DNA from: Chloroflexota bacterium
GTDB lineage: Bacteria; Chloroflexota; Anaerolineae; J102
DNA: 20,541 nt
Direction of reading: 5' to 3'
Assembly (NCBI GenBank): GCA_013152695.1
Contig: JAADFV010000431.1
Span: 1 to 20,541, forward strand
The first letter of the stretch is position 1, and each line of letters begins with the position of its first letter. The translations under genes were made by a program, and so were the position numbers. The notes under the pieces are model-generated. The model saw only the letters and a program-made list of their open reading frames with translations. It was not told where the DNA came from and did not search any database. Shown here in pieces: positions 1 through 7,419 of this stretch.

Positions 1-429
1 GATTCGTCCTGCCGGTCCCGTGCCTTGCACTTGTGCCACATCCACACCCAAATCAGCCGCAACCCGGGCTGCCACCGGCGTGATCGGAACGGTGGCGGAG
101 CGCGCAGCCTGAGAAATAGACTTGGCCGTCGCTTCCGCCGATGAAGACGAGGGTCGGGTTGCGCTATCGGCGTGAGGGGGGAGGGTCTCATCCGCCTGTC
201 GGATGTAGGCGATGACGGCTGTCACCGGCACGGTTTCTCCCTCTTGATATCGGATACCGTCGAGGATACCCGTTTCCGGTGCCTCGACCTCCATATCCAC
301 TTTATCGGTCGTCACTTCGGCAATGGGATCGCCCTTTTCCACAAAAGTTCCGGGCTCGACCAGCCATTTGAGCAGATCAGCCGTTTCTTGGGTGAAGCCG
401 AATTTCGGCATGATGATTTCTTTGGCCAT
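1..429 (-). CDS. 2-oxoacid dehydrogenase E2 (dihydrolipoyl acyltransferase), N-terminal 143 residues, cut by window edge
   Basis: E2 core of a pyruvate/acetoin-type dehydrogenase complex: its lipoyl arm carries the acyl group from E1 to the catalytic domain and on to CoA. Seen: a lipoyl domain at about residues 1-78 with the lipoylation motif TDKVDMEVEAP (Lys43); a Ser/Ala-rich linker at about 80-112; and the start of a peripheral-subunit-binding domain at about 117-143 (TPVAARVAADLGVDV, GTGPAGRI). The catalytic acyltransferase domain lies beyond base 1. The ATG at 429-427 overlaps the E1-beta stop as TGATG and follows an AAGGGG ribosome binding site about 7 nt away, so E1-beta and E2 are translationally coupled. 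The sequence seen here does not separate pyruvate from acetoin or branched-chain specificity. Confidence 0.93.
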   Translation of the reverse strand, partial: MAKEIIMPKFGFTQETADLLKWLVEPGTFVEKGDPIAEVTTDKVDMEVEAPETGILDGIRYQEGETVPVTAVIAYIRQADETLPPHADSATRPSSSSAEATAKSISQAARSATVPITPVAARVAADLGVDVAQVQGTGPAGRI

Positions 430-1415
430 CAATATTCCCCTTGCACCAATTTTCGGGCTTCATCGATGATATTTTCCACTTGCGGCACAGCATGGTGCTC
501 TAAAGTGCGATTATAGGGAATAGGCATATCCAGGCCGGCGAGTCGCCGCACCGGTGCTTCGAGATAATCAAAGGCCTCGCTTTCAACGATTTGCGATACT
601 ACTTCGCCGCCGAACCCTCCCATTTTTACTGCTTCATGCACAACCAATGCTTTTCCTGTCTTCTTCACTGATTCGATAATCGGGGCGGCATCCAGAGGCT
701 TGAGGGTGCGAGGATCGATGATCTCTACCTCGATGCCTTGTTTCGCCAACTCCTCTGCTGCCTGGAGGGATCTCGAAACCATGATCGAAGTAGCGACTAG
801 GGTGAGATCGGTACCTTCACGTACGATCTTGCTTTTTCCTAACGGCACTTCATACGGTTCTTCAGGTACATCACCTTTTGTCTTGTACAATAGCTTGTGC
901 TCAACAAAAATGACAGGGTTATCGTCATAGATGGCAGCACGGAGTAAACCTTTTGCATCGTAAGCGTTACTGGGCATGACGACTTTGAGCCCTGGAACAT
1001 GGACAAACCAGTTCTCCAAACTCTGCGAATGTTGGGCAGCAGCGCCTGTACCGGAACCGGCCGGCATTCGTAAGACCATCGGTACTGTAGCCTTCCCCCC
1101 AAACATAAAACGGATCTTTGCCGCTTGCAAGACAAGCTGTTCCATGCTCAAGGAGACAAAGTCCATGAACTGAATCTCGCCCACAGGACGCATGCCGGTG
1201 AGGGCGGCGCCGATGCAAGCACCGGCCAGACCTGCTTCAGAAATGGGCGTGTCGATAATCCGTTCTTCGCCAAATTCAGTGAGTAAACCGGCGCTTACAC
1301 CAAAGGCGCCGCCGTACACCCCGATATCCTCTCCGATCATGAATACACTTTCATCTGCTGCCATGGTTTGGCGCAGACATTCACGTAACGCTTCCGCATA
1401 AGTGAGCTCACGCAT
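429..1415 (-). CDS. 2-oxoacid dehydrogenase E1 component, beta subunit (pyruvate/acetoin type)
   Basis: The beta subunit pairs with E1-alpha to form the thiamine-diphosphate decarboxylase that feeds acyl groups to the E2 lipoyl arm. Seen: the N-terminal transketolase-like pyrimidine-binding domain starting [12 protein letters not shown], with [17 protein letters not shown] and [19 protein letters not shown]; then the C-terminal domain with [28 protein letters not shown] and [17 protein letters not shown]. Length is 328 residues, usual for the family. The frame stays open upstream to 1466, but I choose the ATG at 1415 because GGAGGG lies 5 nt before it and the first residues match the family N-terminus. 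It overlaps the end of E1-alpha by 8 bases and the E2 start by 1 base, which indicates one operon. The C-terminal IPYNRTLE region is shared by PdhB-like and AcoB-like proteins, so substrate is unresolved. Confidence 0.95.
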   Translation of the reverse strand: MRELTYAEALRECLRQTMAADESVFMIGEDIGVYGGAFGVSAGLLTEFGEERIIDTPISEAGLAGACIGAALTGMRPVGEIQFMDFVSLSMEQLVLQAAKIRFMFGGKATVPMVLRMPAGSGTGAAAQHSQSLENWFVHVPGLKVVMPSNAYDAKGLLRAAIYDDNPVIFVEHKLLYKTKGDVPEEPYEVPLGKSKIVREGTDLTLVATSIMVSRSLQAAEELAKQGIEVEIIDPRTLKPLDAAPIIESVKKTGKALVVHEAVKMGGFGGEVVSQIVESEAFDYLEAPVRRLAGLDMPIPYNRTLEHHAVPQVENIIDEARKLVQGEY

Positions 1416-2399
1416 AAACGCCCTCCAAAATGGTGTCAATGCTGGGTTCAGGGCTGGCTTCGGCAAAGGCGACAGCTTGCTCGATGATGTCTTGGGCCTC
1501 TTTCCGAAGGCGCTCTACTTCGGCATCGTCGAGCCCCAAATAGTGCGCATAACGCTGCACCGGGTCTTTTTTCTGCCACGTCTTGACTTCGTCACGGCTG
1601 CGGTATGCTTGCCGATCGCTCTTGGAATGCCCTCGCCAGCGGTAGGTGACGGCCTCGATCAGGGTGGGGCCCTTGCCGGAGCGGGCCCTTTCTACAGCTT
1701 CATCGACGGCTGCATAAACGGCAAAGAGATCATTACCATCTACGGTGACGCCAGGGATTCCGTAAGCACAAGCGCGCTGGCTGATCCGTTCAATGTTAAA
1801 AGCGCGTTTCATAGCCATTGACATGGCATATTGATTATTTTCACAATAATAAATCACGGGAAGATTCCAAATACTCGCCATATTGAGCGATTCATGAAAA
1901 GCTCCTTCGTTCGCGGCGCCATCACCAAACATGACAATGACGACCTGATCGGTCTTGCGGAGTTTAATACTCAGACCGACGCCCACGGCAATAGGAATAC
2001 CGCCCCCCACAATGCCGTTAGCTCCCAGATTATTGGCCTCCACATTGGCGATGTGCATTGATCCCCCTCTGCCCCGGCAATAACCTGTCTCCTTGCCTAG
2101 AAACTCGGCCATCATCAAATTCACATCACTTCCCCAGGCAAGACAATGACCGTGGCCACGGTGATGATTCAGTAAATAGTCGGTTTCTCGCAAGGCCAGG
2201 GAAGCACCTACGGCCGATGCTTCTTGGCCGATGGAAAGATGCATCGTGCCATGAACTTTTCCCAAAGCATACAATTCTTCGGCTTTTTCCTCGAAGGCCC
2301 GGATAACCGCATTTCTTTCAATAAGGCCAGTGCTTTTTCCTGACCCCACGCCTGCAAATAGGCCTGATAGTTAGGTTGATTTGATTGTTGTGGTGTCAC
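1408..2399 (-). CDS. 2-oxoacid dehydrogenase E1 component, alpha subunit; apparent frameshift near N-terminus
   Basis: E1-alpha binds thiamine diphosphate and decarboxylates the 2-oxoacid with E1-beta. Seen in the main frame (open from a GTG at 2349): [37 protein letters not shown], the ThDP motif [15 protein letters not shown] ending in NNQYAMS, and [11 protein letters not shown]. The natural N-terminus appears to be in another frame, from a GTG at 2399 reading [12 protein letters not shown] and then [10 protein letters not shown]. Inserting one base near 2305-2310 joins them as [15 protein letters not shown], the pattern expected of E1-alpha. The joined protein would be about 330 residues, normal for the family; the in-frame ORF alone gives 313 with an atypical start. 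The region around HHRGHGHC and the NIERIS stretch looks AcoA/PdhA-like. First gene of the E1-E2 operon. The function call is firm; the intactness is not. Confidence 0.9.
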
Positions 2400-2473
2400 G
2401 ATTTCTCTTTTGGATGAAGGATTGGAGGGTGGTGGGAGTCGATCGTAATCGTAAAGGAGTAAGGTTGGGGCTA

Positions 2474-2482
2474 GTATAGCAT
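2474..2482 (-). promoter_or_regulatory. Putative extended -10 promoter for the E1-E2 operon
   Basis: Read on the minus strand, this is TGC followed by TATACT, an extended -10 element (TGn-TATAAT type) about 75 nt upstream of the E1-alpha GTG at 2399. No convincing -35 hexamer sits 16-18 nt upstream; the matching window is GACGCA. Extended -10 promoters can do without one. A T-run precedes the element. It lies in the roughly 254-base gap between serA and E1-alpha, which otherwise holds no gene. Confidence 0.35.
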
Positions 2483-2529
2483 AAAAAAAGGTGGTTGCGT
2501 CCGTCGAAACACAATTTATTCCATATTTC

Positions 2530-2542
2530 TGACTTCAAGTCA
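2530..2542. promoter_or_regulatory. 13-bp palindrome TGACTTCAAGTCA, possible operator
   Basis: Perfect 6-bp arms (TGACTT / AAGTCA) around a single central base, about 50 bp upstream of the putative -10 of the dehydrogenase operon. Its form and position would suit a dimeric regulator. No regulator gene is adjacent and only one copy was noticed, so chance is possible. Confidence 0.2.
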
Positions 2543-2653
2543 AGGCGAAGCATAATAGCTCGGCAACTCTTACGCAGCAAACCTTCTGATGAGGTATTGG
2601 CGAACTGGAATAGTTCTGACTGAGAGGAGGCCAACCTTCCCATATCCCCCTCC

Positions 2654-4249
2654 TCACAGTCGAATTGTACAGGCCTCGTGCCTGGTGATGTGATTGATTT
2701 GAGGAAGGAGTTCCGAGGGAATAGGTTCGTCGGTACTGAGCACCATGATTGCCTCGGCCCGAGGCGAGCGCCGTCCCACATGCATGAAGGCGATATTGAT
2801 ATCATGCGCCCCCAGTAAGGTGCCGATTTCGCCGATGACACCAGGATGGTCCCGGTGCCAGGAGAGCAGAAAATGACCCCTGGCCAAAAAATCAACCCAT
2901 AAATCCTCGATGGCCACCACATAGGGCTCTCCCCCCAGAATACTGCCCCGAACACTGGTTGTTTCTTCGCCGGCCTGCACCCGCAATGTAACCATATTTT
3001 CGAAACGTTCGTAGTGATGGCGCTGGCGGTGTTCAGAAATAATGATACCGCGGCGCTGGGCAATGAGATCGGCATTGACTTCGTTGACCCGTTCTTCTGT
3101 CACCTGTGCCAGTAAGCCTCGTAGCGCCGCTGCCTGTAAGATTTTAGTGTTGTATTGAGCTAAGGGGCCATGTACAGTGAGCTCAATCTTTTCTACCTGC
3201 ATCGGTTTGTATTGATAAAGGAAACGCCCCAAAGTCTCCACCAAATCGATGAATGGTGTGACGAATTCGATGTCGCTGCTCGGAATCAGGGGAGCGTTGA
3301 CGGCATAGCGGGCACTGCGTCCCTGCAGGACCTCGATTACCTGGCTGGCAGCATCCATCGCTACTTGATACTGAGCCTCACTGGTGGAGCCGCCAATGTG
3401 GGGAGTGAGGATGAGGCGAGGGTGGCTACGCAGGGGGGAGTCGGGTGGGAGAGGTTCGGTGGCAAACACGTCTAGAGCGGCGCCGGCCAGTCGCCCTTCC
3501 TCCAGGGCCAGTAAGAGCGCCTCTTCGTCGATGATGCCACCGCGCGCCGTGTTGATGATACGGGCACCAGGCTTGCACAAACGCAGCCGCTCGGCATTGA
3601 GCATGTGGCGGGTACTATCGTTCAAAGGTAAATGTACCGAAATGAAATCACTCTCGCGCAGAAGATGTTCCAAGGAGACCAGCTCGACACCCAAATTACT
3701 CGCGACTTCGCTGGCAACGTAGGGATCGTAAGCAATGATTTTCATCCCTAGCCCAACAGCTCGACGTACCACCTGACTGGCTACTCGTCCCAGGCCGATG
3801 GTACCCAGGATTTTATCGCGTAATTCGATGCCCATAAAGGACTTGCGGTCCCACTCGCCCCGACGCATGGAATCATAAGCCTGGGGGATCTGGCGTGCCA
3901 AGGCCAGAAGCAGGGCCACCGCGTGTTCGGCGGCTGCGCCCACATTGCCAGTTGGTGCATTGACGACAAGAATGCCGCGTTCGGTGGCCGCCCTGACATC
4001 GATGTTATCCAAACCAACACCAGCACGAGCAATAACGCGCAAGCTACGAGCAGCCGCAATAACATCTGCGTTTACACGCGTACCGCTGCGCACAATAAGA
4101 GCATGGTAATCGGGGATGATCTCAATCAGAGCGGAAGGCGTGAGTTGAGGACGAAGATCGACGTTGAGACCGGCACTGGAGAGCAAATCGAGCCCCGGTT
4201 TGGCCAGGGGATCAGAAACAAGAACTCGAGGATGAGGAATGGGTGTCAT
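2654..4249 (-). CDS. serA: D-3-phosphoglycerate dehydrogenase (long form with ACT domain)
   Basis: Catalyses NAD-dependent oxidation of 3-phosphoglycerate to 3-phosphohydroxypyruvate, the first step of serine synthesis, in the cytosol. Seen: the substrate-binding half (RSGTRVNADVIAAA, GVGLDNIDV, NAPTGN at about 54-103); the Rossmann NAD site GTIGLGRVASQ (149-159) with acidic Asp175 in AYDPY; and the catalytic triad Arg236 (TARGGIID), Glu265 (ATEP) and His284 (PHIGG). An intervening allosteric-substrate-binding type domain follows at about 320-450, then a C-terminal ACT domain from about 458 (HRDHPGVIGEIGTLLGAHDI, residues 465-484), the usual serine-sensing module. The 531 residues fit the long bacterial form. 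The ATG at 4249 lies about 10 nt after the argS stop, so the two are probably co-transcribed. No good Shine-Dalgarno precedes it. No serB or serC is nearby. Confidence 0.95.
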   Translation of the reverse strand: MTPIPHPRVLVSDPLAKPGLDLLSSAGLNVDLRPQLTPSALIEIIPDYHALIVRSGTRVNADVIAAARSLRVIARAGVGLDNIDVRAATERGILVVNAPTGNVGAAAEHAVALLLALARQIPQAYDSMRRGEWDRKSFMGIELRDKILGTIGLGRVASQVVRRAVGLGMKIIAYDPYVASEVASNLGVELVSLEHLLRESDFISVHLPLNDSTRHMLNAERLRLCKPGARIINTARGGIIDEEALLLALEEGRLAGAALDVFATEPLPPDSPLRSHPRLILTPHIGGSTSEAQYQVAMDAASQVIEVLQGRSARYAVNAPLIPSSDIEFVTPFIDLVETLGRFLYQYKPMQVEKIELTVHGPLAQYNTKILQAAALRGLLAQVTEERVNEVNADLIAQRRGIIISEHRQRHHYERFENMVTLRVQAGEETTSVRGSILGGEPYVVAIEDLWVDFLARGHFLLSWHRDHPGVIGEIGTLLGAHDINIAFMHVGRRSPRAEAIMVLSTDEPIPSELLPQINHITRHEACTIRL

Positions 4250-4259
4250 GGTAATGCTT

Positions 4260-5966
4260 TTACATAACCTCGGGTGCGTTCATACCCATGAGATCGAGAA
4301 CATAGGCGAGGGCAATTTGCGTGGCCTGCACCAATTGCAGGCGCGCACGGCTGAGTTCGGCGTCGGCAGGATCGCTGGAAAGCACCCGGCAGGCATCGTA
4401 GAATTTGGTAAAAGTACGGGCGAGCTCGAGGGCATAATGGGGTAAGAGATGGGGGGAGAGTCGCTCGATCGCCTCTTTGACAACTTCGGGTATTTGCAGC
4501 ATCTTGTTAAGCAGGGCCAGTTCTGCCTCTTCTTGCAGGAGATTCAGGTCTGCTTCATCCCAGCTTAGTCCCTGTTCCCGTGCTTTGCGTAAGATGGACG
4601 AAACACGGGCATGGGCATATTGCACGTAATAGACCGGATTTTCATTGCTCTGGGCCACGGCCAGTTCAATGTCGAAATCAATGCGAGCCTCGTTAGAGTG
4701 GCTAAGCAAGAGATAGCGAGCAGCATCCGCACCCACTTCTTCCAATACCTCGCGCATGGTCACGATTTCGCCCGAACGTTTGGATATTTTGATTTCCTGC
4801 CCACCACGTTTGAGCGTGACCAGATCGTAAAGGACAATTGTCAGACGATTCGGATCGATGCCGAGGGCTTTGAGCATGGCCGGCATACGCGCTGCCTGAT
4901 TCTGATGGTCTACGGCCCAGACGTTTATCACCCAATCGAAGCCGCGGGTGATAAATTTGTTGTAATGATAAGCAATATCACTGGCATAATAGCCAGGTTC
5001 TCCGTTGGAGCGAATAAAAACCTCATCCCGATCGCTTTTGGGAAGATAGCGGCTGGCCCGGAACCAGACGGCATCATCCTTCACATACAGGTCACCCTGC
5101 TCGCGTAGTAAGGTGCTGACATGCTCGAAGGTGCCATCTTCATACAAGCTTTGTTCCGAAAACCAGTTGTCGAAGTAGACACGCATCATGGCCAGGTCTT
5201 CTTTCAATTCGGCAATGACTGCCTCAAGCCCCAACTCACGAAAGCGGGGGATGGCTTGTTCCTCGTCGAGCTCGAGCAGGGTGTCACCGTATTCAGCCTG
5301 GATTTTGCGGGCGTAATCGATCATGTAGGCACCAGGGTAACCGTCGGTAGGAATCTCGACATCAAGACCATGCAGTTGTTGGTACCGCCGCCACAGGGTT
5401 TTGGCAAAGATGTTCATCTGCGTGCCACGGTCATTGATGTAGTATTCGCGTTGCACCTGGTAGCCATTGTTTTCCAGCAGGCGCGCTATGGTATCGCCGA
5501 TGACGGCATTGCGGGCGCCGCCAAAATGCAAGGGCCCGGTGGGATTGGCGCTAACGAATTCGACCTGGACGCGTTCACCCTTGCCCAGGGGTAGGCGGAA
5601 GTAATCGGCACCTTGCTGGACGATCTCGCCGGTCTGGCTGGCCAGCCAGGTTGGATTGAGAAACATGTTGATGAAGCCTGGTTTGGCAGCCTCGGCGCGG
5701 GCAAGGATGGGGTTGGGGGGTAATCTGTGAATGATGGTCTCGGCAATCTGTAAGGGATTGCTGCGGCCTTCACCTTTTTCTTTGAGGGCGTTGTTCACCT
5801 GGCGCACAATCTGTAGAGGCAAGGCACATGACCAATCACCTTGCTCGGCATGTTTGGGGCGATTAACAGTGATGGGAGGGAGTTCGAATTTAGGCAAATC
5901 GCCCTTTTTTTGCGCTTTACGCGTAGCTTGATAAAGAAGTTCGATGATTTGGTCTTGAAGCATCAT
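4260..5966 (-). CDS. argS: Arginyl-tRNA synthetase (class I)
   Basis: Charges tRNA-Arg with arginine in an ATP-dependent reaction. Seen: N-terminal additional domain (about 1-105); class I Rossmann entry VSANPTGPLHFGGARNAV (138-155), where the HIGH signature reads HFGG; arginine-pocket sequence YYINDRGTQMN (175-184); SDIAYHYNKF and VWAVDHQNQAARM in the catalytic core; and the KMSKS-equivalent KISKRSGEIVT (393-403). A C-terminal anticodon-binding DALR domain begins near NPVYYVQYAHARVSS. The 568 residues are typical for bacterial ArgS. Two consecutive ATG codons mark the start (5966 and 5963); neither has a clear ribosome binding site. It is followed closely by serA. The last His of HIGH is replaced by Gly, a departure from the usual HVGH. 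The function is still clear from the rest of the protein. Confidence 0.95.
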   Translation of the reverse strand: MMLQDQIIELLYQATRKAQKKGDLPKFELPPITVNRPKHAEQGDWSCALPLQIVRQVNNALKEKGEGRSNPLQIAETIIHRLPPNPILARAEAAKPGFINMFLNPTWLASQTGEIVQQGADYFRLPLGKGERVQVEFVSANPTGPLHFGGARNAVIGDTIARLLENNGYQVQREYYINDRGTQMNIFAKTLWRRYQQLHGLDVEIPTDGYPGAYMIDYARKIQAEYGDTLLELDEEQAIPRFRELGLEAVIAELKEDLAMMRVYFDNWFSEQSLYEDGTFEHVSTLLREQGDLYVKDDAVWFRASRYLPKSDRDEVFIRSNGEPGYYASDIAYHYNKFITRGFDWVINVWAVDHQNQAARMPAMLKALGIDPNRLTIVLYDLVTLKRGGQEIKISKRSGEIVTMREVLEEVGADAARYLLLSHSNEARIDFDIELAVAQSNENPVYYVQYAHARVSSILRKAREQGLSWDEADLNLLQEEAELALLNKMLQIPEVVKEAIERLSPHLLPHYALELARTFTKFYDACRVLSSDPADAELSRARLQLVQATQIALAYVLDLMGMNAPEVM

Positions 5967-6089
5967 AAGAAGTGATTCAGGGGTAAGTAAGGAGCAAATG
6001 AATAAAGATTATGGAGGAGAGGGGGAGAAAGTGATTAGGAATGGCTGGGGATGAATGGTGAGCACGTATTTTTGACACAGCCCACCAGT

Positions 6090-7397
6090 CTACTGCTCTG
6101 CAACATAAGGTTGCAAATCGTACCAATCACGGCCGACTTCAGGTTCGGCCTTGAGAGGGGCTTTAAGGGTATAGGCTGATTCCATCGTCGCAACGACCAA
6201 ATCGACCATCTCGGCTAATTCTGCTTCAGGCACCTGCAGGACGATTTCGTCGTGCACTTGTAAAATCATGCGGGAACCATAACCATCCTCATGCAGACGC
6301 TCGTGCAGATGGATCAAAGCCAGTTTGAGAATATCGGCGGCGCTACCTTGAATGGGATGGTTGACGGCGGCGCGTTCGGCCGCGGCCCGCGCCTGCTGTG
6401 CGCCCCGCACTTTATTTTGCAAAATGGGAAAATAGCGACGGCGTCCCATGAGAGTTTCGACATAGCCATCCCGGTGGGCTTTGGCAATGGTATCCTCCAG
6501 ATATTTTTTCACACCGGGATAAGTTTCGAAATAGGTGCGCAGGAAATGCCGAGCCTCGTCGATGCTCAAACCGGTGCGGCTGGCGAGGCCGTAAGCACTA
6601 ACTCCGTAGGAAGTGGCAAAATTCATCATTTTCGCCACAGAGCGCTGTTCTGAAGTCACTTCTTCTAAGGGAACACCATAAACGAGGCTGGCGGTGGCTT
6701 TGTGGATATCCAGGCCATGGGCAAAATTATCGAGCATGGTCTGATCGTTGGCAATATGAGCGAGAATGCGCAATTCGACCTGCGAATAGTCTACAGCCAG
6801 GAGATAGTGACCGGGCGGAGCCACAAAGGCCTTGCGCACCCGGCGCCCCAGCTCAGAACGCACAGGAATGTTCTGTAAGTTGGGATTGTTCGAAGAAATT
6901 CGGCCTGTTTCGGCACCGGTCTGGTCGAAGGAGGTATGAATGCGCCCTGTCTCAGGGTTGATCAGTTTGGGTAGGGCTTTGACATAGGTGTTCTGGAGTT
7001 TTGTCAGTTGCCGGTATTCGAGGAGCTGGTTGATAACGGGATGCTGGTGTCGCAGGCTTTCGAGAACATTGGCCGCGGTAGAGTAGTGATTACTTTTGGT
7101 CTTTTTGAGGCCAGCCGTAGGTAAACCCAGGCGCGTAAAGAGCGCCTCGGATAGTTGTTGCGTGGAGTTGAGATTGAAGCGATAACCCACTTCCTGAAAA
7201 ATCGATTCGGCCAGCTCGTGCAGCCGTTTTTGTAGTTCTTTGCTCATCTGGGCAAGATAATCGGGATCGAGCACAACTCCAGTCATTTCCATATCCACCA
7301 GCACCGGAATCAGGGGCATTTCCAACTCCCAAAACAGGTGGTCGACCTTTTTTTCCACCAATTCCGGCAAGATTTGCTCGGCCAGACGCCAGGTCAT
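6090..7397 (-). CDS. polA: DNA polymerase I, polymerase (Klenow-like) part, separated by frameshift
   Basis: The C-terminal part of Pol I, which fills gaps in replication and repair. Seen: motif A LLAVDYSQVELRILAHI; the O-helix motif B RSVAKMMNFATSYG with the nucleotide-contacting Lys and a Phe at the sugar-selecting position; motif C LQVHDEIVLQVPE; plus LMGRRRYFPILQN and NHPIQGSAADILK. The frame is open upstream of the first Met at 7397 back to about 7490 and there encodes ISDLIGKGRQQITIDTIDIA and then YAAADVDMTW, the exonuclease III motif. The Met at 7397 is therefore internal and is not a true start, and it has no ribosome binding site. One extra base near 7490-7491 separates this part from the N-terminal part. 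The full gene (6090-8856) would encode about 920 residues. Confidence 0.93.
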   Translation of the reverse strand: MTWRLAEQILPELVEKKVDHLFWELEMPLIPVLVDMEMTGVVLDPDYLAQMSKELQKRLHELAESIFQEVGYRFNLNSTQQLSEALFTRLGLPTAGLKKTKSNHYSTAANVLESLRHQHPVINQLLEYRQLTKLQNTYVKALPKLINPETGRIHTSFDQTGAETGRISSNNPNLQNIPVRSELGRRVRKAFVAPPGHYLLAVDYSQVELRILAHIANDQTMLDNFAHGLDIHKATASLVYGVPLEEVTSEQRSVAKMMNFATSYGVSAYGLASRTGLSIDEARHFLRTYFETYPGVKKYLEDTIAKAHRDGYVETLMGRRRYFPILQNKVRGAQQARAAAERAAVNHPIQGSAADILKLALIHLHERLHEDGYGSRMILQVHDEIVLQVPEAELAEMVDLVVATMESAYTLKAPLKAEPEVGRDWYDLQPYVAEQ

Positions 7398-7419
7398 ATC
7401 GACATCGGCCGCGGCATAG

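Noticed and set aside
1402..1821. Plus-strand ORF opposite E1-alpha
   Set aside because: Lies antisense to E1-alpha coding sequence, with no ribosome binding site or homology pattern.
2624..2655. GAGGAGG/CCTCCTC hairpin at the serA stop as a terminator
   Set aside because: The arms pair over 7 bp, but the loop is about 18 nt and no T-run follows on the minus strand.
2371..3075. 234-codon ORF in another frame over the end of serA and the following gap
   Set aside because: Mostly inside the clear serA frame, no ribosome binding site, and no domain pattern; a frame shadow.
4611..5594. Two plus-strand ORFs (165 and 157 codons) opposite argS
   Set aside because: Antisense shadows of a well-conserved gene without start signals or recognisable domains.
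5967..6089. Promoter for argS in the polA-argS gap
   Set aside because: The gap is purine-rich on the plus strand (GGAGGAGAGGGGGAG), with no acceptable -35/-10 pair on the minus strand.
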